Below are positions 29,181-37,131 of a stretch of DNA of 64,000 nucleotides, piece after piece (positions within the stretch are counted from its first letter, which is position 1; each line of letters opens with the position of its first letter). The notes under the pieces were generated by a model. It made no database searches, had not been told where the DNA came from, and saw only the letters and a list, made by a program, of their open reading frames with translations. A program made the position numbers and the translations under genes. Source of the DNA: Microbispora catharanthi (GTDB taxonomy: Bacteria; Actinomycetota; Actinomycetes; Streptosporangiales; Streptosporangiaceae); the NCBI RefSeq assembly GCF_006334915.2, contig NZ_VDMA02000018.1:141386-205385 (forward strand), given 5' to 3'.

Positions 29181-30227
29181 ATGGAGTCGAGCAACATCCG
29201 CCTGGCAGTGATCCCCGGTGACGGTATCGGCACCGAGGTCGTCGCCGAAGGCCTCAAGGTCCTCAACGCCGCGGGCGTCAAGTCCGAGACCACCGAGTAC
29301 GATCTCGGTGCCAAGCGCTACCACGCGACCGGGCAGACGCTTCCCGACGAGGTGCTCGACGAGCTGCGCGGCTACGACGCGATCCTGCTGGGCGCCGTCG
29401 GCGACCCGAGCGTGCCGCCCGGCGTCCTGGAGCGCGAGCTGCTGTTGCGCCTGCGCTTCGAGCTCGACCACTACGTGAACCTCCGCCCGGTCAAGCTGTT
29501 CCCCGGCGTGACGACTCCGCTCGGACAGGCCCGCCCCGAGGACATCGACATGATCGTCGTCCGTGAGGGCACCGAGGGCCCCTACGCAGGCGCCGGTGGC
29601 GCGATGCGCCGCGGCACGCCGCAGGAGATCGCCACCCAGGAGTCCCTGAACACGGCCTACGGCGTCGAGCGCGTCGTGCGCTACGCCTTCGAGAAGGCCC
29701 TGGGCCGGCCGCGCCGCAAGCTGACGCTGGTCCACAAGACCAACGTGCTGACGTACGCCGGCGACCTGTGGGCGCGCACCGTCGACCGGCTCAGCCTGGA
29801 GTTCCCCGAGGTCGAGACCGACTACTGCCACGTCGACGCGGCCTCCATGTTCTTCATCACGCAGCCGCAGCGGTTCGACGTGATCGTCACCGACAACCTG
29901 TTCGGCGACATTCTGACCGACATCGGCGCGGCGGTCGCCGGCGGCATCGGCCTGGCGGCCAGCGGCAACGTCAACCCGGCCCGCACGGCGCCGTCCATGT
30001 TCGAGCCCGTCCACGGCAGCGCGCCCGACATCGCGGGCCAGGGCAAGGCCGACCCGACCGCCACGATCCTGTCGGTCGCCATGCTCCTCGACCATCTCGG
30101 CCACGCCGCGGCGGCGGCCCGCGTCGAGCAGGCCGTGGCCGACGACCTGATCGAGCGCCAGGGCGCGTGGACGGCGCGCTCCACCCGCGAGATCGGCGAC
30201 GACATCGCCGCCCGAGTAGCCGGCTGA
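29181..30227 (+). CDS. leuB: 3-isopropylmalate dehydrogenase
   Basis: Oxidises and decarboxylates 3-isopropylmalate in leucine synthesis; the same activity type can serve the citramalate route to 2-oxobutyrate. The 348 residues show the actinobacterial LeuB pattern: [18 protein letters not shown] at the N-terminus, [13 protein letters not shown], and the NAD-binding C-terminal stretch [20 protein letters not shown]. The catalytic Lys is in [14 protein letters not shown] and metal ligands are in [21 protein letters not shown] lies nine bases before the ATG. Confidence 0.96.
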   Translation: MESSNIRLAVIPGDGIGTEVVAEGLKVLNAAGVKSETTEYDLGAKRYHATGQTLPDEVLDELRGYDAILLGAVGDPSVPPGVLERELLLRLRFELDHYVNLRPVKLFPGVTTPLGQARPEDIDMIVVREGTEGPYAGAGGAMRRGTPQEIATQESLNTAYGVERVVRYAFEKALGRPRRKLTLVHKTNVLTYAGDLWARTVDRLSLEFPEVETDYCHVDAASMFFITQPQRFDVIVTDNLFGDILTDIGAAVAGGIGLAASGNVNPARTAPSMFEPVHGSAPDIAGQGKADPTATILSVAMLLDHLGHAAAAARVEQAVADDLIERQGAWTARSTREIGDDIAARVAG

Positions 30228-30252
30228 TCCCGGCCGCTCATCCCGACATCAC

Positions 30253-30290
30253 GCGCATGGCGGCCCGGTATGGGCCGCCATGCGCTTTTT
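30253..30290 (+). terminator. Intrinsic terminator after leuB
   Basis: A perfect 14-bp stem (30253-30266 with 30272-30285), a loop GGTAT and five T's. It separates leuB from ilvE, which therefore needs its own promoter in 30291-30350. Confidence 0.93.
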
Positions 30291-30370
30291 CATACCCGTC
30301 AAATGCCCTAGTTTTCCCTTAGCCGACTCGTCGCACAATTACTACGACGACGTAGAGAGAAGGACCTCGC

Positions 30371-31462
30371 ATGACCACCCACCTCAGGTTCGACGCGCAG
30401 CTCAACCCGCAGGCCCGCAGTGCGGCCGAGCGCGAGCAGGTGCTGGCGAGCCCCGGCTTCGGTCAGGTCTTCACCGACCACATGATCTCCATCGACTGGA
30501 GCGAGGGGGAGGGCTGGCACGACGCGAAGCTTCAGCCGTACGGTCCGCTCGTCCTGGACCCCGCCACGTCGGTGTTCCACTACGCCCAGGAGCTGTTCGA
30601 GGGGCTCAAGGCGTACCGGCAGCCGAACGGCTCGATCGTCGCCTTCCGGCCGTACGCGAACGCGGCGCGGTTCAACCAGTCCGCGCTGCGGATGGCGATG
30701 CCGGAGCTTCCCGAGGAGACGTTCGTCGAGTCGCTCGAACTCCTCGTGCAGACCGACCGCGACTGGGTGCCGACCGCCGAGGGCCACAGCCTCTACCTGC
30801 GCCCCTTCATGATCGCCACGCAGCCCGCCCTCGGGGTGAACCACCCCTCGCGGAGTTACAAGTACATGGTGATCGCCTCGCCCGCCGCGTCGTACTTCAC
30901 CGGAGGCCTCAAGCCGGTCTCGGTCTGGCTGTCCACGGAGTACACCCGCGCGGCGCCCGGCGGCACCGGGTTCGCCAAGTGCGGCGGCAACTACGCGGCG
31001 GCGTTCGTGGCCCAGCGGCAGGCCGTCGAGGAGGGCTGCGACCAGGTCGTCTGGCTCGACGCCTTCGAGCACCGGTGGGTCGAGGAGATGGGCGGGATGA
31101 ACCTGTTCTTCGTCTTCGGCGACCGCCTCGTCACTCCGGCGCTCACCGGGACGCTGCTGCCCGGCATCACCCGTGACTCGATCCTCAGCCTGGCCGCCGA
31201 GCTGGGATACACGGCGGAGGAGGGCAAGATCTCCATCGAGGACTGGCAGGCGGGCTGCGAGTCCGGCGCGCTCACCGAGGTCTTCGCCTGCGGCACCGCC
31301 GCCGTCGTGACCCCCGTCGGCTCGGTCAAGGGCGTCGACCGGAGCTGGACCGTCGGCGACGGCACCCCCGGGCCGGTCACGATGAAGATCCGTGAGGAGC
31401 TCGTGGGCATCCAGTACGGCAGCCGTCCCGACGCCCACCACTGGATCCACAAGATCTGCTGA
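30371..31462 (+). CDS. ilvE: Branched-chain amino acid aminotransferase
   Basis: PLP enzyme (fold type IV) that makes or degrades Leu, Ile and Val by transamination with glutamate. It is 363 residues with the type II bacterial BCAT N-terminus. The PLP Lys is in GGTGFAKCGGNYAAAF, substrate-binding residues are in YAQELFEGLKAYR and SLYLRPFMI, and the cofactor-binding C-terminal segment GALTEVFACGTAAVVTPVG is clear. GAAGGA precedes the ATG by seven bases. Confidence 0.96.
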   Translation: MTTHLRFDAQLNPQARSAAEREQVLASPGFGQVFTDHMISIDWSEGEGWHDAKLQPYGPLVLDPATSVFHYAQELFEGLKAYRQPNGSIVAFRPYANAARFNQSALRMAMPELPEETFVESLELLVQTDRDWVPTAEGHSLYLRPFMIATQPALGVNHPSRSYKYMVIASPAASYFTGGLKPVSVWLSTEYTRAAPGGTGFAKCGGNYAAAFVAQRQAVEEGCDQVVWLDAFEHRWVEEMGGMNLFFVFGDRLVTPALTGTLLPGITRDSILSLAAELGYTAEEGKISIEDWQAGCESGALTEVFACGTAAVVTPVGSVKGVDRSWTVGDGTPGPVTMKIREELVGIQYGSRPDAHHWIHKIC

Positions 31463-31495
31463 CGGTCCGGGCAGGGCCCCGCCCTCGGGCAGGGC

Positions 31496-32134
31496 TCAGC
31501 CGGTCGCGACCGGGCAGGCCGTGCCCACCGCGAGGACGGACAGCGAGACCAGCCCTTGGAGCAGGCCGCTGCCCCTTCCGGCGCCCACGCCGGCCCTGCC
31601 GTCGACTCTGCCGTCGATCCTGAGCAGGGGCCGCGGGGCCGGGCACGCCGCCGGCTCCGCCGGAGCGGCGAGCGGAGGCGTGACGGGAGACGGTGAGGGC
31701 GTCGCGGTCACCGTGACGGTGACCGTGGGCACCGGGGCGGGCCTGGCGCCGGGCGTCTTCACCGGCGCGGGGCTCACGGTCACCCGCGGGCCCGCGATGG
31801 TCACGTGCTGGGTGATGTTGCAGACCCGGGCGCGCCGGCACAGCGCGTTCTGCACGTTCGAGGAGCCGCCGGCGGTGTTGGTGGACGTGTGCTGGTAGCC
31901 GTGGTTGCGGGTGGCGCCGGCCACCGACAGCTTGGTCCCGGGCCGGTCCTGCGGGTCCTTCCCCTGCGTGGTCGCGACGTTGCGCACTGCGCGATCGGCG
32001 CGCCCGTGCCCGTTGTCGGCGGCGGCCCCGAGCGGGGCGACGCCGGTGATGAGCGCGGTCGTGGCCGAAGTGCCGACGAGAAGGAAACCGGCGAGTCTGC
32101 CTTTGAACGCCCCGCCGCCGCGCCGACAAGTCAT
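31496..32134 (-). CDS. Secreted protein of unknown function
   Basis: A 212-residue protein with a basic N-terminus and hydrophobic signal segment (about residues 10-40, cleavage near GAAA). A central region contains TRNHGYQHTSTNTAGGSSNV and ALCRRARVCNITQHVTI. A Val/Thr/Pro-rich stretch and a hydrophobic C-terminal segment (GSGLLQGLVSLSVLAVG) could anchor it. ATG 32134 is chosen because GGGAG lies six bases upstream; a longer frame upstream has no signal sequence. The RVCN(I/V)xQ motif recurs in the small ORF just upstream. I do not recognise a named family. Confidence 0.65.
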   Translation of the reverse strand: MTCRRGGGAFKGRLAGFLLVGTSATTALITGVAPLGAAADNGHGRADRAVRNVATTQGKDPQDRPGTKLSVAGATRNHGYQHTSTNTAGGSSNVQNALCRRARVCNITQHVTIAGPRVTVSPAPVKTPGARPAPVPTVTVTVTATPSPSPVTPPLAAPAEPAACPAPRPLLRIDGRVDGRAGVGAGRGSGLLQGLVSLSVLAVGTACPVATG

Positions 32135-32302
32135 TCGTCGCTCCCTGCTATATGAAAACGAGTCCTGGCGAAGAGGTTCGCGAATACGAACCGCTTTGCG
32201 AGAGTACTCGCCGAAGGAACGCTGATCGTGTGTCTCGCGTCCGTATGGCAGGTTATTACGGCGTCGTTGCCGGAAGCGACGAATAAACCGGGCCATCTCC
32301 CT

Positions 32303-32343
32303 GCAAACGGCCACGTGAATCGGGTGGTTGCGTGGCCGTTTGC
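32303..32343 (-). terminator. Hairpin after the small RVCN ORF
   Basis: Perfect 13-bp arms GCAAACGGCCACG (32303-32315) and CGTGGCCGTTTGC (32331-32343), starting eight bases past the stop of the minus-strand ORF at 32351. There is no T tract. Confidence 0.55.
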
Positions 32344-32350
32344 GGGCGGG

Positions 32351-32572
32351 TCACCAACCAGACGACGGTGCCGAGATGCGCTGGTTGACGTTGCAGACCC
32401 GCTGAGAGAGCCGCTTGCATGCCGCCAACTGCGCGTTGGTCTTGCCGCTCGCGTTGACGGCGACGTTCTGGACACCTCTCTGGTAGATGGGTGCGCTGCC
32501 CGCGCTGTAGCTGACGTTGCGCCTCCCGTTAGAACAATTACGTATTCTTTGTTTGGTCAAATTTGCTCGCAT
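32351..32572 (-). CDS. Small Cys-containing ORF related to its neighbour, possibly a remnant
   Basis: A 73-residue ORF from ATG 32572. Its second half (LAACKRLSQRVCNVNQRI) shares the Cys-x(5-6)-RVCN(V/I)xQ pattern with the secreted protein at 31496-32134, and it also has a repeated Asn/Gly/Ser-rich part. It has no signal peptide, and its first 20 codons are unusually AT-rich. Either the true start is missing or the gene has lost its 5' end. A hairpin directly after the stop supports past or present expression. Confidence 0.4.
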   Translation of the reverse strand: MRANLTKQRIRNCSNGRRNVSYSAGSAPIYQRGVQNVAVNASGKTNAQLAACKRLSQRVCNVNQRISAPSSGW

Positions 32573-32750
32573 ATGGGCTTCTATTCGACCGGGCCCGGGG
32601 GGCGGTCCGCAGGGTGATCCGTTGCGAGCAGGCCGCCGGGCGGCGGCCGGGCGCGCCGCCGCGTACGCCCGGCCGGCCGGTCCGGTGGCGCCCCTCCTGG
32701 TCGTCGCATTCGGTCGTGGCCGCTGTGACCTGCGCGAACACTCCCAGACA
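32573..32750. other. Spacer upstream of the cimA regulatory region
   Basis: GC-rich, without a supported gene on either strand. It borders an AT-rich patch (about 32520-32575) at the 5' end of the small ORF. Confidence 0.5.
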
Positions 32751-32765
32751 TCTCGTACTATGAGA
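32751..32765. promoter_or_regulatory. TCTC-N7-GAGA site upstream of the cimA leader
   Basis: TCTCGTACTATGAGA, 46 bases before the leader-peptide ATG. The motif matches the two copies between ndgR and leuC, so NdgR control is the simplest inference. Confidence 0.5.
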
Positions 32766-32810
32766 TCGATGTGCCAGAGGGTGACCGGCTGTGGCAAACT
32801 GCTCAGCACC

Positions 32811-32852
32811 ATGTACTACGGTCTGCTCATTATCGGCAGGCGCGCCGGCTGA
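32811..32852 (+). CDS. cimA leader peptide (attenuator)
   Basis: A 13-residue ORF MYYGLLIIGRRAG whose LLII codons match the end products Leu and Ile. The RRAG tail is encoded by a GC-rich arm that pairs perfectly (GCGCGCCGGC with GCCGGCGCGC, about 32840-32870) just before a terminator. The layout matches the ilvB leader: BCAA codons, an Arg-rich tail in a GC stem, a terminator, then the structural gene. No Shine-Dalgarno sequence is visible, so it may be nearly leaderless. Confidence 0.8.
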   Translation: MYYGLLIIGRRAG

Positions 32853-32870
32853 AGGACATCGCCGGCGCGC

Positions 32871-32900
32871 AGACCTCTCACGTCCGTGAGGGGTCTTTTT
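32871..32900 (+). terminator. Attenuator terminator upstream of cimA
   Basis: AGACCTCTCACG pairs with CGTGAGGGGTCT (11 of 12 pairs plus a G-T) around a two-base spacer, followed by TTTTT. It is 18 bases after the leader stop and 70 before cimA. Confidence 0.85.
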
Positions 32901-32970
32901 GTTTGAGGGGCCTTTTCGGTTGGGGCCGATAGCGCGCGGCGAGACGCAACCCCGCGAAGGAGACACAGAG

Positions 32971-34545
32971 ATGGCCGACGATCGTTTCCACGTGTACGAC
33001 ACGACGCTCCGCGACGGCGCCCAGCAGGAGGGGCTGAACCTCACGGTCGCCGACAAGCTGGCCATCGCGCGTCACCTGGACGGCCTCGGCGTCGGCTTCA
33101 TCGAGGGCGGCTGGCCGGGCGCGAACCCCAAGGACACCGAGTTCTTCCGGCGGGCTCAGACCGAGCTCGACCTGAAGCACGCGCAGCTCGCCGCGTTCGG
33201 CGCGACCCGCCGGGCGGGCGTGAAGGCCGCCGACGATCCCCTGGTGGCCGCGCTGCGCGAATCCGGCGCGCCGATCGTGACGCTCGTGGCCAAGAGCCAC
33301 GACCGCCACGTGGAGCTGGCCCTCCGCACCACGCTGGAGGAGAACCTCGCGATGATCCGCGACACGGTCTCCCACCTGACCGCGGAGGGCCAGCGCGTCT
33401 TCCTCGACGCCGAGCACTTCTTCGACGGCTACCGCTCCAACCCCGCGTACGCGCTGGAGGTGCTGCGCACGGCCGCGGAGGCCGGGGCGTCGGTGGTCGC
33501 ACTGTGCGACACCAACGGCGGCATGCTCCCCGACGAGCTGGCCGACGTGGTGCACGAGGCGGCCGGCACCGGGGCCCGCGTCGGCATCCACTGCCACGAC
33601 GACACCGGCTGCGCGGTCGCCAACACGCTGGCCGCGGTGAAGGCCGGCGCCACGCACGTGCAGGGCTGCGCCAACGGGTACGGCGAGCGCTCCGGCAACG
33701 CCAACCTGTTCACGGTGGTGGCCAACCTCCAGCTCAAGCGGGGATTCGACCTCGTGCCGCCGCAGTCGCTGCGTGAGATGACCCGCATCGCCCACGCGAT
33801 CACCGAGGTCACCAACGTCACGCCGAACTCCCACCAGCCGTACGTCGGGACGTCGGCCTTCGCGCACAAGGCGGGCCTGCACGCGTCGGCGATCAAGGTG
33901 GACCCGAACCTCTACCAGCACATCGACCCCGCCGAGGTCGGCAACGACATGCGCATGCTGGTCTCCGACATGGCCGGCCGCGCCTCGGTGGAGCTGAAGG
34001 GCCGCGAGCTGGGCTACGAGCTCACCGGCGAGCAGTCCAGGCAGCTGGTCGAGCGGGTCAAGGACCTGGAGGCAAGGGGGCACACGTTCGAGGCGGCCGA
34101 CGCGTCGTTCGAGTTGCTGCTGCGCGACACCGTCGACGGCGAGCACCGGCGTTACTTCACGGTCGAGTCGTGGCGAGTGATCGTCGAGCGCCGTCCCGGC
34201 GGCGACGTGGTCAGCGAGGCGACCGTCAAGCTCCACGCGAAGGGCGAGCGGATCATCGCGACCGGCGAGGGCAACGGTCCGGTCAACGCGCTCGACAAGG
34301 CGGTGCGGCTGGCACTGGAGAAGCTCTACCCCGAGCTGGCCGGGGTCGAGCTCATCGACTTCAAGGTCCGGATCCTGGAGGGCACGCACGGCACGGACGC
34401 GGTGACCCGAGTGCTGATCACGTCGAGCGACGCGACCGGCGAGTGGGCCACGGTCGGGGTGGGCGAGAACATCATCGAGGCGTCGTGGCAGGCGCTGGAG
34501 CAGGCGGTGACGTACGGCCTGCTGCGGGCGGGGCACAGCGCCTGA
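32971..34545 (+). CDS. cimA: (R)-citramalate synthase
   Basis: Condenses pyruvate with acetyl-CoA to citramalate, giving 2-oxobutyrate for isoleucine without threonine. It is 524 residues: an HMGL-like TIM barrel with YDTTLRDGAQQEGLNLTV at the N-terminus (the CimA form), the metal-binding His pair in GIHCHDDTGCAVAN, NGYGERSGNAN, and a C-terminal LeuA-type allosteric dimerisation domain (about 385-520). This arrangement favours CimA over isopropylmalate synthase, but the substrate is not proven. ATG 32971 has GAAGGAG eight bases upstream. It is controlled by the attenuator and possibly by NdgR. Confidence 0.9.
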   Translation: MADDRFHVYDTTLRDGAQQEGLNLTVADKLAIARHLDGLGVGFIEGGWPGANPKDTEFFRRAQTELDLKHAQLAAFGATRRAGVKAADDPLVAALRESGAPIVTLVAKSHDRHVELALRTTLEENLAMIRDTVSHLTAEGQRVFLDAEHFFDGYRSNPAYALEVLRTAAEAGASVVALCDTNGGMLPDELADVVHEAAGTGARVGIHCHDDTGCAVANTLAAVKAGATHVQGCANGYGERSGNANLFTVVANLQLKRGFDLVPPQSLREMTRIAHAITEVTNVTPNSHQPYVGTSAFAHKAGLHASAIKVDPNLYQHIDPAEVGNDMRMLVSDMAGRASVELKGRELGYELTGEQSRQLVERVKDLEARGHTFEAADASFELLLRDTVDGEHRRYFTVESWRVIVERRPGGDVVSEATVKLHAKGERIIATGEGNGPVNALDKAVRLALEKLYPELAGVELIDFKVRILEGTHGTDAVTRVLITSSDATGEWATVGVGENIIEASWQALEQAVTYGLLRAGHSA

Positions 34546-34934
34546 CCAGCCGCCGAGCCCTTCCGGGTTGGTACGAGTGGTGCTCACGTTGCGCTCGTGG
34601 ATGCTGTGGTTTTAGTGACATTTAGTCTAGTTGGTGCTTAGATAGGCGAAGCTCCTGAGGCGGTCTTCGCCACGATCGGCGATCCCGACCGCGGTTCCAG
34701 CCTCAGCGCCCCGCTCTGGCTCAACGGAGGGTGAAGGCAAGAAGTATCTCCGCACTGAACCCCGTGCTGTCGCGGTGCCTGCCGCCGGCTTCTGATCGTT
34801 CTATCGGAGGCGGCCGACGCCGTGGGAGCCGAGCGATCGTCTGTCACCATGACCAGCCGCGTGACTGCGTGGAGTTCGAAAACTTTCGGCCCCCAGTCAT
34901 CCCCCTCGCTGGTGCACCCGGAATGGGAGGGTCT
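34546..34934 (+). other. Spacer between cimA and the globin operon
   Basis: 389 bases, relatively AT-rich around 34600-34650. It contains an inverted repeat GGCGAAG-N13-CTTCGCC (34645-34671) that may end the cimA transcript or structure the globin mRNA. TAGTCT at 34624-34629 is a candidate -10. No gene is supported. Confidence 0.5.
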
Positions 34935-35318
34935 GTGATCACCTCGCCGTCTTACTATGACCAGATCGGCGGCGCACCAGTGGTGCGCGACGTCGTCGAG
35001 CGCTTCTATGAGCGCGTGCTCGGCGACGACGATCTGAAGCCGTACTTCACCGGTATCGACATGCCCAGGCTGAAGCGGCACATGGTCATGCTGCTGTGCT
35101 CGGTCCTCGGCGGCCCCGAGCCGTACGAGGGCCGTGACCTGGGTGAGGCCCACGCCGGCATGGGCATCACGTCGCAGCACTACGACAAGGTGGGCGAGCA
35201 CCTGTTCGCGGTCCTGGAGGCCGCCGGCGTCGGTGAGGACATCCTGCGCGACGTCGGCCTCGTCCTCGGCAAGGTGAAGTCGTCCATCGTCGCCGAGCCC
35301 GCGGAAACGGCCGACTGA
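34935..35318 (+). CDS. Group I truncated haemoglobin
   Basis: A 127-residue 2/2 globin of the trHbN type, probably binding O2 or NO. YYDQIGGAPVVRDVVERFYE is the typical A/B-helix start. Phe-Tyr at the B helix, LKRHMVMLLCSVLGGPEPYEG and the proximal His in EAHAGMGITSQHYDKVGEHL are in place. GTG 34935 follows GGGAGGG; an ATG 12 bases upstream is possible. The next gene starts immediately after the stop, so both proteins are likely made together in NO or oxygen handling. Confidence 0.9.
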   Translation: MITSPSYYDQIGGAPVVRDVVERFYERVLGDDDLKPYFTGIDMPRLKRHMVMLLCSVLGGPEPYEGRDLGEAHAGMGITSQHYDKVGEHLFAVLEAAGVGEDILRDVGLVLGKVKSSIVAEPAETAD

Positions 35319-36440
35319 GTGGATACGCAGGCTCTCAAGGACAGCTGGCACCTCGTTTCCCGATCGGGCGACCAGGTGCCGCTGTACTTCTACTCGGTTC
35401 TTTTCCTGATGAATCCGGACGTGCGGGACATGTTCCCGGTGTCGATGGCGCGCCAGCGTGACAAGCTCGTGGGCGCACTGGGACGCGTCATCAGCAACGT
35501 CGACCGGATCGAGGAAGTCGTCCCGGTCCTGCAGCAGCTCGGCCGCGACCATCGCAAGTTCGCGGTGACCGCGACGCACTACCCCGCCGTCGGCCAGGCG
35601 CTGCTCGCCACGCTCGAGCACTTCCTGGGTGACCGGTGGACTCCTCAGCTCGCGCACGACTGGACGCAGGCGTACAACCTGGTCGCCCAGGTGATGGTCG
35701 AGGCCGCCAACGACGCGTCGAAGACCTCTCCGCCCTGGTGGGAGGCCGAGATCGTCGGCCACGAGATGCGTACCCTCGGCATCGCCGTCATCCGCGCCCG
35801 GATGAACTACCAGTACCCCTTCCGCCCGGGTCAGTCGGCGTCGATCTCCTACGCCATGCGCCCGCGCGTCTGGCGGTTCTACTCGTTCGCCAACGCACCG
35901 CGCCAGGACAACACCATCGACCTGCACGTACGCATGGTCGACGGCGGCGTGCTCAGCTCCGCGCTCGTCATGGGCGCGCGGCGGGGCGACATGCTGCGCG
36001 TGGGCGCGGCGGTGGGGGAACGGCTGACGCTCACCCCGGACGTCCAGGGCGACCTGCTCATGATCGGGGGCGGCACCGGCCTCGCGCCGCTCAAGGCGCT
36101 CGTGGAGCAGATCGCCTACGAGGGCCCGACGCGCCGGGTGGACCTCGTCGTCGGCGCCCGGAACTCCAGGGAACTGTACGACTACGAGGCGCTGGCCAAG
36201 ATGGCCGCCGAGCACCCCTGGCTCAACGTCGTGCCGGTCGTCTCCCACGACCCCTTCTACCGGGGCACCCGCGGCTACGCCGTGGACGTGGCGTTGCAGG
36301 GATGGCGTGGCCAGCACGTCTACGTCTGCGGCTCGGAGGAGATGGCGCAGGCCACCGTCGGACGGCTGCTGGACGCCGGCGTGCCCACCGAGCAGATCCA
36401 CTTCGACGAGTTCACGAGCGACAAAGGTCGGGAGTCATGA
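35319..36440 (+). CDS. Flavohaemoprotein-like globin-reductase
   Basis: A 373-residue fusion of a 3/3 globin domain (about 1-135; proximal His in GRDHRKFAVTATHYPAVG) with a ferredoxin-reductase-like FAD/NAD module (about 150-365; FAD motif RFYSFANAP, NAD motif GGGTGLAPLKALVEQI, C-terminal VYVCGSEEMAQATV). Such proteins turn NO into nitrate (NO dioxygenase). The reductase part follows the ferredoxin reductase layout and is shorter than in E. coli Hmp. GTG 35319 directly follows the globin stop, and the 3' end overlaps the DivIVA gene as ATGA. Confidence 0.88.
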   Translation: MDTQALKDSWHLVSRSGDQVPLYFYSVLFLMNPDVRDMFPVSMARQRDKLVGALGRVISNVDRIEEVVPVLQQLGRDHRKFAVTATHYPAVGQALLATLEHFLGDRWTPQLAHDWTQAYNLVAQVMVEAANDASKTSPPWWEAEIVGHEMRTLGIAVIRARMNYQYPFRPGQSASISYAMRPRVWRFYSFANAPRQDNTIDLHVRMVDGGVLSSALVMGARRGDMLRVGAAVGERLTLTPDVQGDLLMIGGGTGLAPLKALVEQIAYEGPTRRVDLVVGARNSRELYDYEALAKMAAEHPWLNVVPVVSHDPFYRGTRGYAVDVALQGWRGQHVYVCGSEEMAQATVGRLLDAGVPTEQIHFDEFTSDKGRES

Positions 36441-37099
36441 CGGCAGAGATGCCTTGGGGAAGCCCGGCGGGCGAGCGCCAGCCCCTCACCCCGGATCGGG
36501 TACGCAAGCAGGAGTTCACGCGCACATCGCTCGGGCGCCGCGGCTACAGCGAGGACGAGGTGCGCACGTTCCTCTACCGCGTCGCGGAGGACATGGCGGC
36601 CAGCGACAAGGAGAAGGCCGACCTGCGGGCGTACATCGACCGCATGAAGCAGTGGTACAAGGAACACGGCATGAACCCGGAACAGGCCGCCGCTGCCCAG
36701 ACCCTGAACGTCGACGCCATCAACATCCTGTCCCGCGCCCAGCAGACCGCCGACGCCCAGATCGCTGAGGCGGAGGACTACGCGCGGCGCATCGTGAGCC
36801 AGGCCCGCCAGCAGTACGAGGAACTCCTGATGGAGGCGCAGCGGCAGGCGGAGGAGGCCGCCAACCAGGCGGTCGGCGCCTACCGCGCCTCGGGCAACGG
36901 GCTGCAGAGCGCCGAGGCCGAGGAACTGGAGCGCAGGATCGCCTACCTGCGTACGTTCGCGGACGTCACGCAGGTGCAGTTGCGGGCCGTCCTGGAGGGA
37001 CTGGCCCACGAGGTCGACAAGCTCGGCCACGTGCCGGACCAGGCCAAGCAACTGGCCGGCGGCTCCCTGCCGGGCGGCTCTCCGTCGGTGTACGGATAA
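36437..37099 (+). CDS. DivIVA-domain coiled-coil protein
   Basis: A 220-residue protein. An N-terminal DivIVA-like membrane-targeting segment (LTPDRVRKQEFTRTSLGRRG, then YSEDEVRTFLYRVAEDM) is followed by long Ala/Glu/Gln-rich helices (about 95-205) predicted to form coiled coils. DivIVA-type proteins mark poles and tips or organise division. Here the gene is translationally coupled (ATGA) to a flavohaemoprotein, an unexpected partner suggesting the globins may be tethered or that the protein responds to nitrosative stress. That link is inference. Confidence 0.85.
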   Translation: MTAEMPWGSPAGERQPLTPDRVRKQEFTRTSLGRRGYSEDEVRTFLYRVAEDMAASDKEKADLRAYIDRMKQWYKEHGMNPEQAAAAQTLNVDAINILSRAQQTADAQIAEAEDYARRIVSQARQQYEELLMEAQRQAEEAANQAVGAYRASGNGLQSAEAEELERRIAYLRTFADVTQVQLRAVLEGLAHEVDKLGHVPDQAKQLAGGSLPGGSPSVYG

Positions 37100-37131
37100 C
37101 CGCCCGCCGCCCTCCTATCGGGGGAGGAGGT

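Noticed and set aside
34731..34934. N-terminal extension of the truncated globin
   Set aside because: The extra 68 codons are not globin-like, and a good Shine-Dalgarno sequence with GTG 34935 gives a normal trHbN length.
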